Made by a program: the position numbers and the translations under genes. A stretch of DNA of 64,000 nt. Source: Kalmusia sp. IMI 367209 (lineage: Eukaryota > Ascomycota > Dothideomycetes > Pleosporales > Didymosphaeriaceae). How positions within the stretch are numbered: the first letter of the stretch is position 1; every line of letters starts with the position of its first letter. This document shows, piece after piece, positions 1-10,975 of this stretch. The notes under the pieces were generated by a model. It worked only from the letters and a program-made list of their open reading frames with translations, was not told the DNA's origin and searched no databases. Where the stretch lies: the NCBI GenBank assembly GCA_027946365.1, contig JAPEUQ010000015.1, forward strand, positions 1,116,001 to 1,180,000, read 5' to 3'.

Positions 1-331
1 AAATGTATAAAGAATCGTCTTGGATTTGCTCAACCCTGCAGCGTCATGAAATTTCAGATGCATGTGTTCAACGAGGCTCTAAGGCTTCTCGAGCCCAATA
101 GCGAGATTCTAGTGCTTCCCCACATAGGTCTCGACATTTCAGTAAAAAAAACAAATCATTGATTAAACGCACTACGTAATAGCAAGAATAACGTCACGAA
201 GCCAAACCCTAAAGCATCAGCCCCGTCAGTGCCAGACCCAAGGCCCAAATTCTCCACCCTGCGCCATTGTCTCATCCAATTCCTAGCAATACCAATACCA
301 CAGCACTACGCGCCCTTTAAAGAATTACCCT
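1..331. other. Intergenic, 3' flank of the phospholipase D gene
   Basis: No open frame of note. This stretch lies just beyond the phospholipase D stop codon and probably holds its 3' untranslated region. The window begins inside the intergenic space, so a gene further left cannot be judged. Confidence 0.6.
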
Positions 332-3006
332 TTACGTATACACACTCTCCGTATACGCATTGACCTGCAGCCCCCTCTCGGCCATCTCCGCCTTCTCCAA
401 AAACTTGAGCGGCATCCACACCAAGTGGCCCTTCACCCTATCCAACTCCCTCCTCACCTCTTCCACTGGCCTTCCCATATCATACAGATGCCCCTGCTTA
501 TGATCCTTATCCGTCTTCGGGTTTGGCGTAAATTTGTCGTAGTCTTCGAATGAGAGAATGCTGTCATCGGGATCAGCGTGGAACAGGTCCCGGAACACGG
601 AAGTGTTGGTGGACGCGCGCTCAGTCCACATGTGCCAGAGGTCGTCGCTCAGAGGGTCGGCGACAAAGTCAGCTTCCTGACCAGGAAGCGGGTCGTTGGG
701 CGAGGAGTCGGAGGGAGGTTGCGCGTTGGGGTCGTCGGTTGCGTCGAGGGATTGAGGGGGTATGAGACCGAGGTGTTCACGCCAGAGGATGGAGCGGAGG
801 TTGTGTGCATGGCGACCGGCTTTGTAAGGTTTCCCATCCATGGTAATATCAACTTTATCAGTATCTCTCATCACGATGGAGAGCTCGGAATCGTGGTAGC
901 CGAGCTGGGAGCGGTCGTTGATGTTGGAAGACCCGCAGATGACGTATTCATCGTCGACGATGCAGACTTTGGCATGCACGTAGAGCTCCTCTTGAAAGAA
1001 ATTTTCTTTCTCGGAATCCGGCTCACCTTCCCATTCTTCGGCACTGGGTTTCTTGTCCGTGAGCATGGCGTCGTCTGCGATAGAATCGGGGTCGATCATG
1101 CCGCCTTGGTCGCCCAGACCGACAGATTCCTTCTCTTCTCCTACAAACCTCCGTCTCTTCTCGGCAGCGCGCTGTCGCGCTTCCTCCCCGTCATCAAGTG
1201 GAGCCTCGAGTTCTTCGATTTCGACCTGCTGCAGCTCTTTGTACGTCATGCCTGAATCCTTCTCCTGCCTCTTGAGCGTCTCGTTGACATTGAGTCGGTC
1301 ATATGATCGGAGATTGAACAGGAAGATGTGGTCCTCAGGATTTACACCCTGAGCCTTGACTCTTTCGAAGATGCTATGCTCTCCTCTACAGATACTCTTG
1401 TATTGATAGTCCATGATAGCTCTTGTTCCAGTCGCTGCGTCTTCTCTGAGATCTCCAGCAAACCCAGGAATGGCAGGGATGACAATGATGACCCTGAATT
1501 TTCGGCCTTCTTTACCGGCACGGACTACAGCATCGACTATTGAGCGCCCGATCTGGTTGTGGATAGGGCTCTGTTCCTCGCCAGTGGCTGTTATAAAGAA
1601 TTGATTCTCGATGTACACGTAGTGCTCCGCTTCTCGAATCAAATCGCAGTACGCAGTTTGGATGCTGTGTTCGGCGGGTAATATCCCGCTGCTCCAGTCC
1701 GCGCTGCTGCGCACAATTTGAGCATGCACGGATCCGCGATTCTCCAGGTTCTTCGTCTTCAATCCACTCAGGGGATGATGTACGTAGTCGCCGACCGGAA
1801 ACTTGGGCCGCTGGACACCAACAAGATCCTCGTCGGCGCCTTCTCGTCCCTCGAGGATGAGCCAGTCATATCTCTTATCGCGCTTATACTTGTCTCGTTT
1901 GCAGAAGTTCCAGCGAAGAACGAAGTGTTCTGCGATATCGTACACGCACGGTCCAATGACGCCCATTGCCACATCGTGCCACGGCATGCGACCATATTCT
2001 GCTTTACTAAGCTGGTTCGATTTCCAGTCATCCACGCTTTGGAAATCCATGATACGATTATTGTTGAAGTCTTGCCCAGGGAAGATTTCATTCTGTACAC
2101 CAGAAGGGTGCACATCGGCCAAAGGATGCTGTTTCTCATCCCAGCGACCGTAGCAAAGATCCAGTCCACCAATGAAAGCCAAGGCGTAGTCAATGACGAT
2201 GAATTTCTCGTGATGTGCCCAGTAAAACGTCATATCGGAAGCGTTCTCGAAGACGTTATGATCAGGGTGCCTCATGAGTCTGATATTGCCATAGCCAGGT
2301 GCATCCTCATCAGTAATCAAGCCCATGATGGCATCCTTGGTATGTCGACTGTTGCAGGTAAGCGCGGCAGATACCTAGCAAAATCAGCTACCGATCTAAG
2401 TTTATATGAAGTACATAGTCACCTCTTTGTAGACGATGATATAAATCTTCACGCCTTCTTGCGCCTTCTTCTTAAGAAGCTGGTCTAAACGCCATTGCTG
2501 ATTGTAGTATGGTGGTCGACGTAGAAACTTCTCCCGATTAGTTCCAGAAGACCGACGTGGTCCTCTTACTTACAAGTTCGGGAGAGAGCCACCAATCTGC
2601 AATGTATATCGTCTCCTTGGCTTGATTCAAGGCCTCTGAGACAGCCTAGTCCGAGATCAGCCTCCAACCGTCCTGCCTCAAGTTCCGGATAACTCACCCA
2701 AAAGTAATCTCTGCCATCAACGTACCACTTCACCAGGTTGCCATCTCTTTCCGGCGCAAAACTATCAAAACGATGGTTCTGGCAGATGCGATCTCTTTTC
2801 TCATCCGTCTTCTGCTCATGCTCCTCGTCATGCCGATGGTTCGAATTGAACAGATTCGCAAATTTCCCCACCTTGTGCTTCGCATGCACCGCCTTGATCT
2901 TGGCATCGTAGAGATGTGTGTCTTTGAGCTTGTTGCGCAGATTAGGGAACGGATGCGCTATCTTGTCTTTCAGACCCCGGTCGCCCGCGCCGTCTGCACC
3001 CGTCAT
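332..3006 (-). CDS. Phospholipase D (two HKD motifs)
   Basis: Predicted to hydrolyse phosphatidylcholine to phosphatidic acid and choline. I assemble four exons, 3006-2698, 2645-2574, 2527-2423 and 2374-332, all joined in phase 0 by 46-52 nt GT-AG introns, giving 842 residues. The N-terminal exon ends in GRDYFW and continues as AVSEALNQAKETIYIADWW, then WLSPEL, the usual start of the first catalytic lobe. HKD motif 1 is HHEKFIVID and motif 2 is HAKVCIVDD followed by GSSNINDRS; the IENQFFI block lies between them. Both H-x-K-x4-D sets are complete, so the enzyme looks active. No PX or PH domain precedes the catalytic part, which matches the short fungal PLDs rather than long Spo14-type enzymes. 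A charged insertion (E/D/K-rich) sits just before the second HKD motif. The start ATG is the first in frame. Confidence 0.93.
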
Positions 3007-3878
3007 GATTGTTTGGTGGGGATCTGGGGAATGCTAGCACGTATAGGTGAGGGGATGACAGGGCGGACCGGGTGATGCGAACGGCGGAAGGGCGTGGTTG
3101 AGGCACTATGAAGGCCGATGCGGTTCACCTCCGAAACCTGCATTGAATGTATTGCGATACTTGGCAGTAGTTGCATTATGGTGTGACCGTGTGGAAGGGA
3201 CGGCATCGACCAATGACGCACGCCAAGATAACCCCGCTAACATTTTCGTGCCGGTGAACCATTACCCATGCCAAACGCTGGACAAGAAACAGAACATGGC
3301 CGACCATCGCTCTTACGCTTACGAAGTGTCGAAGCAGTCAGAGATCGACCAGTAACAGTTCTACACCTCAACGCAGATAGCTCCGTAGTGCTCGCTGCAG
3401 TTCCCCAGAAGATCGCTGCCGAAGAATAAGAGCCGCCAGATCTGCCATCGCTCTCCGGATCTTCGCTGCCGAATCTATCTTGCATGCAGAGCGCAGCAGG
3501 CTAAGCGATGTTCGGCCAACGACATCGAACAAGCATTGATGGTCTTATCCGTTCCGATTCGGCGGGTTGATAGAACGTCATTACTGTAGGTAGCAGCCTG
3601 TGTGTCCTTATTTCTATTAGGTTGCTTTGTACATGCAATACAATCTCCGCACCATGATAAACTTGATCACCACACAAGGATTCGTTCGTTCGTTCGTTGT
3701 GTTTACAGCTGATGCTCAGCATAATGCCGTCTCACCTACATCATATGAACAATGACAACTATCATCTCTTCAAACATCCACCAGTCGAGCGGTCAGCATC
3801 GCCACGTCAAGTGTAAAGCGCTTTTGGATTCTACCATACCCACCAACGAACGTCAACTTTTATGCAAGAACCTCAACT
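3007..3878. other. Intergenic, divergent between PLD and a pseudogene
   Basis: No gene recognised. Short open frames on both strands have no family motif. A small TTCG repeat of about four units lies near 3672-3690. The segment should contain the phospholipase D promoter (minus strand) and the former promoter of the fructosamine-kinase-like pseudogene. Confidence 0.5.
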
Positions 3879-5130
3879 ATGTCTACAAATCCAGCTGAGG
3901 CTTATGCGCTGAAAATGCAACATGAGCGCGAAGAGAACACTGTCCAGATTGACCATTTAGATGAGATAGCCCTGGAAGGTGTGTATTCACATTTCGATTC
4001 TATGAGATGCGCTCACTTCTATAGCCTTGCCAGAAGGCATCAAGATACTCTCTACTGATCCTTCAGGGACAAGTGCGTGGGGTAAGACGTTTTGGATCGA
4101 CGCAAGGCTGAAGGATGGAGAACTGAAGACTTACTTTATCAAGGTCGGTCTCTATATCTTCTATGCGTTCCTATTCTTAGCCTGATGATGCTTCAGTATG
4201 AAACAGGTGACATCGGCAGACGTATGATAGAGGGCGCGTATCACTCCAAGAACGCGTACTCATGCTATGCACCTAGCCATGTACGCAAGCCTATTGGCTT
4301 CGGGGAATTCAAAGGTACACCCGATACCTGGTTCTACCTTAGTGAATTCCACGCTATGATGGATGAGCTTCCTGACATCAGAAAATTCGTAGATATTGTT
4401 ACAAAAGTCCACTGTGCTCGTATAGGAAAGTCGCCTGCGGGTAAATTCGGCTCCGTAATTCCAACACATCTCGCTAACATTACTAACGACAGCCGGTGGC
4501 AAGCTGGTCAGGAGAAGTAGTATACACAAGCTATGAAGGCCATGTATGAATTTGAAAAGCAGGCGCAAGGCAAAGACGAGGAACTGAATAGTCTGTCTGA
4601 TGTGCTTTGCAAAAAAGTCATACTAAGGCTTCTACGCCCCCTAAAAACAGGCGAACGTTCTATTTAGCCTTGCTTGTTTACTCCGATCTTTGGCCTAGGA
4701 ATGCGATGCGACGAGCGGGCTCCAGAAAAATCACCATATTCGACTCCTACGCCTTTAAGGGTCACAATGAAGCTGGCCTGGGATTATGGTGTGCCCCACG
4801 TTATCGACTGGGTAGGCCTTATCTCGAACAGTATAAGAAGGTTATAGGCATATCTAAACCGCGTCGAGATTGGGACGATCGCAACGCTCTATATGCCCTG
4901 TGAGTGCTAAGAGCGTACATGCTTGGATATGATGATTATTGATCACTAATCAGACGCTATGACTTTCTCATTTCTGCTCTGTGTCCTGATGTGACGAAAT
5001 CCCGCCAGATGTAGGTTGCCCGCTTGTCTTTCAATAGGGAGAATAGATGTTGGCAAATCACAAGGCAAAGAGAGAGATGCGGGATTTAGTGTTCCCTGAT
5101 GCTGATGGGTTGCAAGAAGGCGAGAAGTGA
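3879..5130 (+). pseudogene. Fructosamine/ketosamine-3-kinase-like pseudogene
   Basis: Remnant of the aminoglycoside-phosphotransferase-fold family that phosphorylates Amadori adducts on proteins or small amines. Readable segments, in order: ATG at 3879 (MSTNPAEAYALKMQHE); a GT-AG intron near 3979-4025; LPEGIKILSTDPSGTSAWGK; KTYFIK; a second intron to about 4197; then YETGDIGRRMIEG, FKGTPDTWFYLSEFH and IPTHLANITND. A TAG at 4518-4520 replaces what looks like Trp. The same frame continues as YTQAMKAMYEFEKQAQG to a second TAG at 4665-4667, which replaces a likely Gln. About ten bases later one base is missing, and the catalytic block YSDLWPRNA appears in another frame; the family norm is H-x-DLW-x-x-N. 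IFDSYAFKGHNEAGLG and RRDWDDRNALYAL follow, then an intron, RYDFLISALCPDV and a final stop at 5130. The two nonsense codons, the frameshift and the His-to-Tyr change mark it as dead. Confidence 0.87.
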
Positions 5131-5639
5131 ACAGAATCAGACCAGACAATGATCACGGAACGGATCAGAAAAATCTTCTCTTTAAATCGAACGTTGTTGC
5201 CGGTGGAGATGCCTGACGCGAATCTCATCAGAACCATTAATGATATTGATGGATTTGAGCGACACTCTTTACTGGTGCTGAGATCATAGCAAGACCATAG
5301 CAGCACAGAGCCATGGAAGGAGTATTTGGAATCAAAACTTCGCCAAATAAAGCTGAAACAACCCATTGAGTTCTTGAGGCCTTATAATGCGTGCATGACC
5401 TCATGTCTGACGTCAAACTAGCTCGCCACTAGAGATCGAGGGCTAGGCATGATGAAAGAGAGTTTGAACCCGTGATAGAGATATGCAAAACAACCTCCTC
5501 ATTCTACAATGCCCAATCTGTTGGGGTTCATACGTTGGGTCGGAACGCCATTTCCTTTCGTGTCATCATCGTGACCTTGACCCCAGCATCCAAAAGAGTA
5601 CAAAGAACGCCTGCGCTGGGATTCCTTCCGCACTCACTA
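5131..5639. other. Intergenic between two pseudogenes
   Basis: No recognisable coding segment. Open frames of about 70-100 codons exist on both strands but lack family motifs. It would have separated the fructosamine-kinase-like and transporter genes, which point the same way. Confidence 0.4.
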
Positions 5640-7200
5640 CATCTCACTATCGCTATGATAGAGCTGTTAAGCCCTCAGAAATCTGCAAACCTATAAATGA
5701 AACGAGCCGCGCCAATCAGTGCGGGATGGCTCCGAAAGACGATCAGCCTTACACGCTATTCACGCCAACTCAAAGATCGCTCCTCTTATATGCATGCCCT
5801 ATATCTGCCCTTTTTCCACGGTGTCCTCTTTCATATATTTTCCTGCTATTCCTGCGATCGCACGGTCGCTCAACGTCAACATTTAATATGTAAACTTCTT
5901 AATTACTTCGTATTGAATCATCTCTGGAATAGCGCTATCTAATTTTGGATCTCTAGGCTGGTGGTATCGGGAGATGACTAATTGTCTTATTTATACTTAC
6001 GCTCTACCTCGGAGTAAACATCGGCTTGGCTTCAATGAAGTACTACGTGGTTTTGGTCGTGCGAATATGTCTTTAAAGTATAGGAGCATCCAGCACCATT
6101 GCCATTACCTACGGCATCATTTCCGGCATCTCTATTCCCGCAAATGGGGGATCCTTCGTTGGTGTTCTTCTAGGATTCACGAATGTAGTACCCTGCCTCG
6201 GCCCCGTCATCGGAAGTGTGGTATCTGATAAAGTATGCTGGTGGTGTATATTCTGGCTACTTATGATTACGTCCGGAACATATGTTATATTACTTGCGAT
6301 CTTCCTCCCGGAGACATCTCGAAAATTAGTAGGCAGTGAGACTACACGCCCGCCTTCTATGTCTTACCGCCCGCTCTATGGCTGTTTCTAGCACCATTCC
6401 TCCGCGTCAGCACCTATCGGCACTCCGATATCCTTTAAAATTATCAGCCCGTTTGTAGGTCTCAAGACCCTTTATGATAAAACCAACTTTATCGGTATCC
6501 AATTTGGCGGTATTTAATGTAGCGTGTTTGGTTGTCTACTTATATCTCTCTCTATATAGGGTCGTTTAAGTTTACTTATGAAACTACCTGACTGCTGGTC
6601 TGGTTGACCTTCTAAATGGTATCGGTGGTACGCTAGCTGCTCTTTTGATGGGGGCATTACTTGATTACGAATATCGCCTGACAGCGCGGAAGCATAATCT
6701 ACCACTTACCTCGACTGGTTTAATAGACTTTCGAAGAGAGAAAGCTCGCTTGAGGTCTATATTTCCTATTATAGTAATTAGTTCAATTGCCACGGCAGGA
6801 TATGGATAGATACTCCACGCAAGATCTCATCTTGCCGTCCTTCCCTTGCTTCAATTCTTCTCGGGTGTAGCGCAAGTCTTCGTGTTCATTACATGCGGAA
6901 CGTTGCTCACAGATCTAAATAAGAATAAGAATTCCACGGCCTAGGCTGCTAATTCACTACATTTGCATTGTTCAGTGTTTTGTGTGCCCCAGTTCTCTAC
7001 GTCTTGAAAGAAAATGGCGGAAAATGGCGATCGGCAGCAGTCGTTGATGTCCAAAAAAATGGTGCGGATAAGATGGGCCAAAGCACTCTTTTTAGGGATC
7101 TTCGCCGGCCATAGATAATGCCATTGTACAAGTGAATTCGGCCACATCACAATCTCGGGAGGCCTCGTGGTCTTTCTTGCGCGATATCCACGAATTATAG
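5640..7200 (+). pseudogene. MFS drug:H+ antiporter pseudogene (Qdr/Aqr-like, DHA1)
   Basis: A 12-TM major facilitator gene in advanced decay; both ends are approximate. Segments readable in order, in changing frames: YTLFTPTQRSLLLYAC; after a lost base, STVSSFIYFPAI and ARSLNV; ITSY and IISGIALSNFGSL; LYLGVNIGLA; STIAITYGIISGISIPANGG; GVLLGFTNVVPCLGPVIGS; LAIFLPETSRKLVG, the loop-6 motif typical of this subfamily; ALWLFLAPFL; LTAGLVDLLNGIGGTLAALL; LLDYEYRLTARKHNLPL; IATAGYG with a stop where Trp is expected; LQFFSGVAQVFVFITCGTLL; and a last hydrophobic WAKALFLGIFAG. At least five in-frame stops and several frameshifts intervene, and the two most telling stops fit CAA-to-TAA and TGG-to-TAG/TGA. 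The loop signatures make the family assignment firm. No function can remain. Confidence 0.85.
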
Positions 7201-7859
7201 TGTAATGGCACTTCTTGGATCTCACTTGATCAAAAATCTGAGGTCTTGGGCAAAGTGATAATAAGTACGAGATGAAGTGCATGGAGGACACTTGGCATTT
7301 CATTAAATATATGTGGAGATATGAAAAGAGATCGAGAGCGTGATGTCAGATCTAGAAGCAATGGCGGCAATGAGGGTCCAACTCAAGTGCGTGAGACGCA
7401 TTCAGTCAAAGCATTAACTTCATTCGAAAGCAATATCATAGCCAACTCTATAAGATGGGATGAGGACGCCCTGATCTCCAGCCTCTTTCGGTGATTGATC
7501 TCAGTATGGAACATTTTTGTATTTGAGTATGCTACATTAATTGTGTGTGGAACAGGCCAGCACTCCCTACTCCGTCCCTAGTAAGAAATATATACATAAT
7601 CTAGTAAGGCGTTAGAGTCCAAGAACAAATGTTATTGTTCAAGAAGATAGCACTGCAAAATCATGATGAGGGAAAATGCCAAGAGTCATGTCCTTAATTA
7701 TGTAATCTCATCTTGACTCATGGTGTTCGCGACTTTCGCATCTACTTCGAAGCCTTTCATCGAACGAACATCGGTAAATTACTTTCGACCTGTATCTCTG
7801 ACTGTTGTTCCCGAATTAATATCTGGATTCCTCTCCTTCCTTCCGCAAGAACGGTCGTC
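7201..7859. other. Intergenic upstream of the F-box-like gene
   Basis: Fairly AT-rich, without a recognisable gene. It contains the degraded C-terminal tail or 3' flank of the transporter pseudogene and then the promoter of the plus-strand gene that starts at 7860. Confidence 0.4.
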
Positions 7860-8891
7860 ATGGCAGGACTGCGCACCCCGCAGTGTCCCTCGTTGCCGCC
7901 TGAGCTGTGGATTCGCATTCTCACGTACAACACCGATCTGACGCACCTCTGGACCATATGCCGACACGTATCTTCGCCTTTCAGAGCCTACACCGAACAA
8001 GTATTCGCAGATTCAGTAATTCGCAATACATATGTCGACTTCCACCTGGAGAAGTACAATCTGGGTGGCAAGAGCAAGCGTCCCGAGGTCCCCACTTCGT
8101 TCTCGCAATTTCAGCTTGGCCTAACATTGGAGAAGGGAGGAGGGAGGAAGACAATGGTGTGTTTTCAAGACCATCGGAGGAAGAACGAGATTGCTGGTGG
8201 GAAGAAGAAGGAATACAACAGAATTATGGAGAGATGGGAGAGCAATGTCAAGGAATGGAAGCCGCAGATGCCGAATTATACAATTCGAATAGGAAACATT
8301 GTAAATGACACGGAGCTTCCTGGGCTCTCTGTTGATATCGCGTCGCGGCAAATCCAGTTCGACTGGCGGCAAGCGTGTACCCTCTTCTTCCGCGAACAAG
8401 CGCTTTTGCGAACCCTCAAATCGAAGTGGCAGGCTGAAAGCGAAGACACGATGAAAGCAAATCAAAAACGTCTCGCAAAGGGCGATCATTTATCTGCGGC
8501 AGATTACCCTCTGCCTCTAGCTGCAGCAGAGATAGAAATGAGGAAGGATATTCGTCGCAAAAGGCTCAGAGAGTACCATGAGGAAAACGAGGAAATGGTG
8601 TGGGCAATAGAAAGCTTAAAGCATTTCGAGAACCATGGCGCTTCGCGCGGGAGCGGAAAAGCGTTCAAACTCAATCCTGATTTGCCTGGAGCTGGTATTG
8701 GTGAGAAATGGTTCGGTAGTGTCAACCTCGTACAGGAGCTGTATCTGGATGAATGGAGCTGCATGCATCGAATTGATACGAAATTCGAGCATATAAAGGG
8801 TGAAGAAGTGTTTCCAAGGTTTTCTGTGCCGCCTCCAGATTTGGCACGGCCATCTAGCACATCTCCACCTCCCCATTCTTCGCATTCGTGA
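7860..8891 (+). CDS. F-box-like / fungal hypothetical protein
   Basis: Single-exon gene of 343 residues if started at the ATG at 7860 (MAGLRTPQCPSLPPELW); the frame is open 49 codons further upstream to 7713. The N-terminus LPPELWIRILTYNTDLTHLW resembles the degenerate F-box-like opening (L-P-x-E-[LI]-W-x-x-I-L) of a large family of fungal hypothetical proteins, but the alignment is short. The middle has a Lys/Arg-rich stretch (residues about 100-135) and a charged, probably helical region (about 205-250, with AEIEMRKDIRRKRLREYHEE). The C-terminus is Pro/Ser-rich and disordered. No enzyme motif is visible. If the F-box is real, it would recruit substrates to an SCF ubiquitin ligase. It is intact while its neighbours on both sides are pseudogenes, which suggests current selection or recent arrival. 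Confidence 0.65.
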   Translation: MAGLRTPQCPSLPPELWIRILTYNTDLTHLWTICRHVSSPFRAYTEQVFADSVIRNTYVDFHLEKYNLGGKSKRPEVPTSFSQFQLGLTLEKGGGRKTMVCFQDHRRKNEIAGGKKKEYNRIMERWESNVKEWKPQMPNYTIRIGNIVNDTELPGLSVDIASRQIQFDWRQACTLFFREQALLRTLKSKWQAESEDTMKANQKRLAKGDHLSAADYPLPLAAAEIEMRKDIRRKRLREYHEENEEMVWAIESLKHFENHGASRGSGKAFKLNPDLPGAGIGEKWFGSVNLVQELYLDEWSCMHRIDTKFEHIKGEEVFPRFSVPPPDLARPSSTSPPPHSSHS

Positions 8892-10975
8892 GCCTCGAGT
8901 ATCACCTACAGAGGTAATTACAGACAATCAACTCACGATGCGTTCCATCATGTATACTTTTTATTGTGGAAGAGCCAGCCTGAGCCGCGAATATGGTCTA
9001 CTACCCTATGTCTACATGAAACCGGGGAGCGTGTGGCTGGATACGATCTTCGACACTGAAATCAAAAGATGCGATGATCGTCACTTCATTCCGATCCCAA
9101 AGCATGCATCAAGGATGTATCTTCAAAGGGCCGATATCATAAGTGTTCAATCGATATTCATAACTTTTGAACTTTCGACTTCTGTGTGGTGCGCCAAGCA
9201 AGTCCTACTTATTCGATAACCAACATGCAGCCTTTGTTCAACAAGCAGCCGTCGCACGCAACTTCGCAAACTAGCAGGAAAGAAATGCGGTATTTTTGTC
9301 TGCTTGTATTGAGTACGTTACCTACCTAGGTATGCCTTTACGTATTTTACGTAGATTAATACTAGTATGAGGCGGGTTAAATCATGTCTTGAAATTCAAA
9401 CAGCAACATGTATTCTGGTATTGAGGGTACTTGGGAGACAGTCTAGGGAAACGATAGGGAAGAGTTGTCTCATATGTATGATGCAGTAACTGTGAGGAAG
9501 GCTTATATATGCAGCCAGCGCGCACCAGTGGGATTGGCTTGTAAATGAGCTCAGCCCTATTTGACATGTTCGCGAGCGAGGCTGAAAACTAGCCTAGTGG
9601 ACCAGTCGTTGAGTTTCTACAGGTACCCCGGGACATGCGATGCAAACGTAATAAAAAAGCCTAATGATTGGTGTTGCCAACGAGCATCTTGAGCAGAGAC
9701 TAGCTGGATACTATTCCTAAACGCGGCTTGTGTTTTTCCAGACTGTGACGTCCTGGGCTATTTCTCAGCTCATCTTAGGCAAGACTTGCATCCATTTCTT
9801 TGCGTAGACACTCTTATTGCAGATTGGAAGCTGCGGACACAATATTTTGATACCACTCTTATAGCGCTTACGTGGCTGATACTAGGACTGTGAAGGGAGC
9901 ATCAAGTATGAAGTGGAAAAAAGTGAAGAATTTCACGTACCTAAATGTAGGTCCCCAGCACGGCTTCGTATCTGGAAAGTCTCTCGAGATATGAATGCAG
10001 GCAAAGTGTTATTGGCTGAGGCACCGACTGAGGCGCGTAATAGCGATCGAGATAGTTTTCTAAAATTGATGTACTAATGGTAGACAGGGGATTAGAGAAG
10101 CGCTGCAGTGTGAGCAGGAATCGACTGCGCGGAGGAGGTTGGGCATGAATGAGGTATATGAATGCATCTATACTGGCATGTATATACCATATAATTCCAT
10201 GCGAGGCCTGTGACAGACGCCAAACAAGATGTTCGTCTCTTGAGCACTCAAAGCCTAGAGAGGGGCTAGTAAAAGTGAAACGAAGACCAGTGTTGGCTGC
10301 GTACAGTCGCTCTGTTGTGTCCAAGATTGTAGAGGTGTGCATGTGGGCCATGCTGACTGCTATGTGGCGGAACGGCTACCCCTGTATTGCCCAGAAAAAA
10401 GCATGGTAGATACGCTGTGATATATAAGATTGATTTGACCTCATCAGGCACTCGACTGGCAGTGGGTGGGCGAAGTTCCATGTTTAGCCACGGCAATTCG
10501 GAGCGACTCTGCGTAAAAGTCAAGTTCGGCTCTGCAGGCAGCTGACGAATTGAGAATTCGACAACCTAGATATTTCTATCATTACCTCACCCCACAACAT
10601 CATTAACACTGACATATCTTTATAGATGCAATTGTGTGCTGAACAGAATCACGGACTATGCGCATGTCTTCGTTCCGTCTGTGTGCGCTTTCAGCTATTG
10701 ACAGGTGCCCGAAACAAATCCGAGTACTTGACAACGACTCAGAGCAAACGATTCAGCTAGGAGTTACATGAAGAAACATCGAACTTGTTCTCGTTGTCGA
10801 AGTACTCGTAAGCAGAGTATCCTCAGTCAAGTAGCTAAACGGTTAGCCCCAAAGTCCACAAGATGAAATAGCGCGCATGTTGTTATAAGTTGAGTCAAAA
10901 ATGAAGAAAAGAACCAATGTATTCTTAATGTGGTACGTATTTGATTTATATTGTACTCGCTGTTTGCTTTAATCG
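8892..10975. other. Gene-poor intergenic region
   Basis: Two kilobases without a gene I can recognise. Open frames of 85-139 codons on both strands carry no motif and have weak coding character. Base composition is moderately AT-rich, like the pseudogene-bearing DNA around it. It may contain coding remnants too decayed to read by eye. Confidence 0.4.

Noticed and set aside
578..2488. Long plus-strand open frames (225 and 256 codons) across the phospholipase D gene
   Set aside because: They lie antisense to the PLD coding exon and follow its codon structure. No family motif appears, and the minus strand has complete HKD motifs and phased introns.
3879..5130. Annotating the fructosamine-kinase-like locus as several small genes
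   Set aside because: The pieces are consecutive parts of one family in the right order, with shared intron positions. The breaks are stop codons and a lost base, not gene boundaries.
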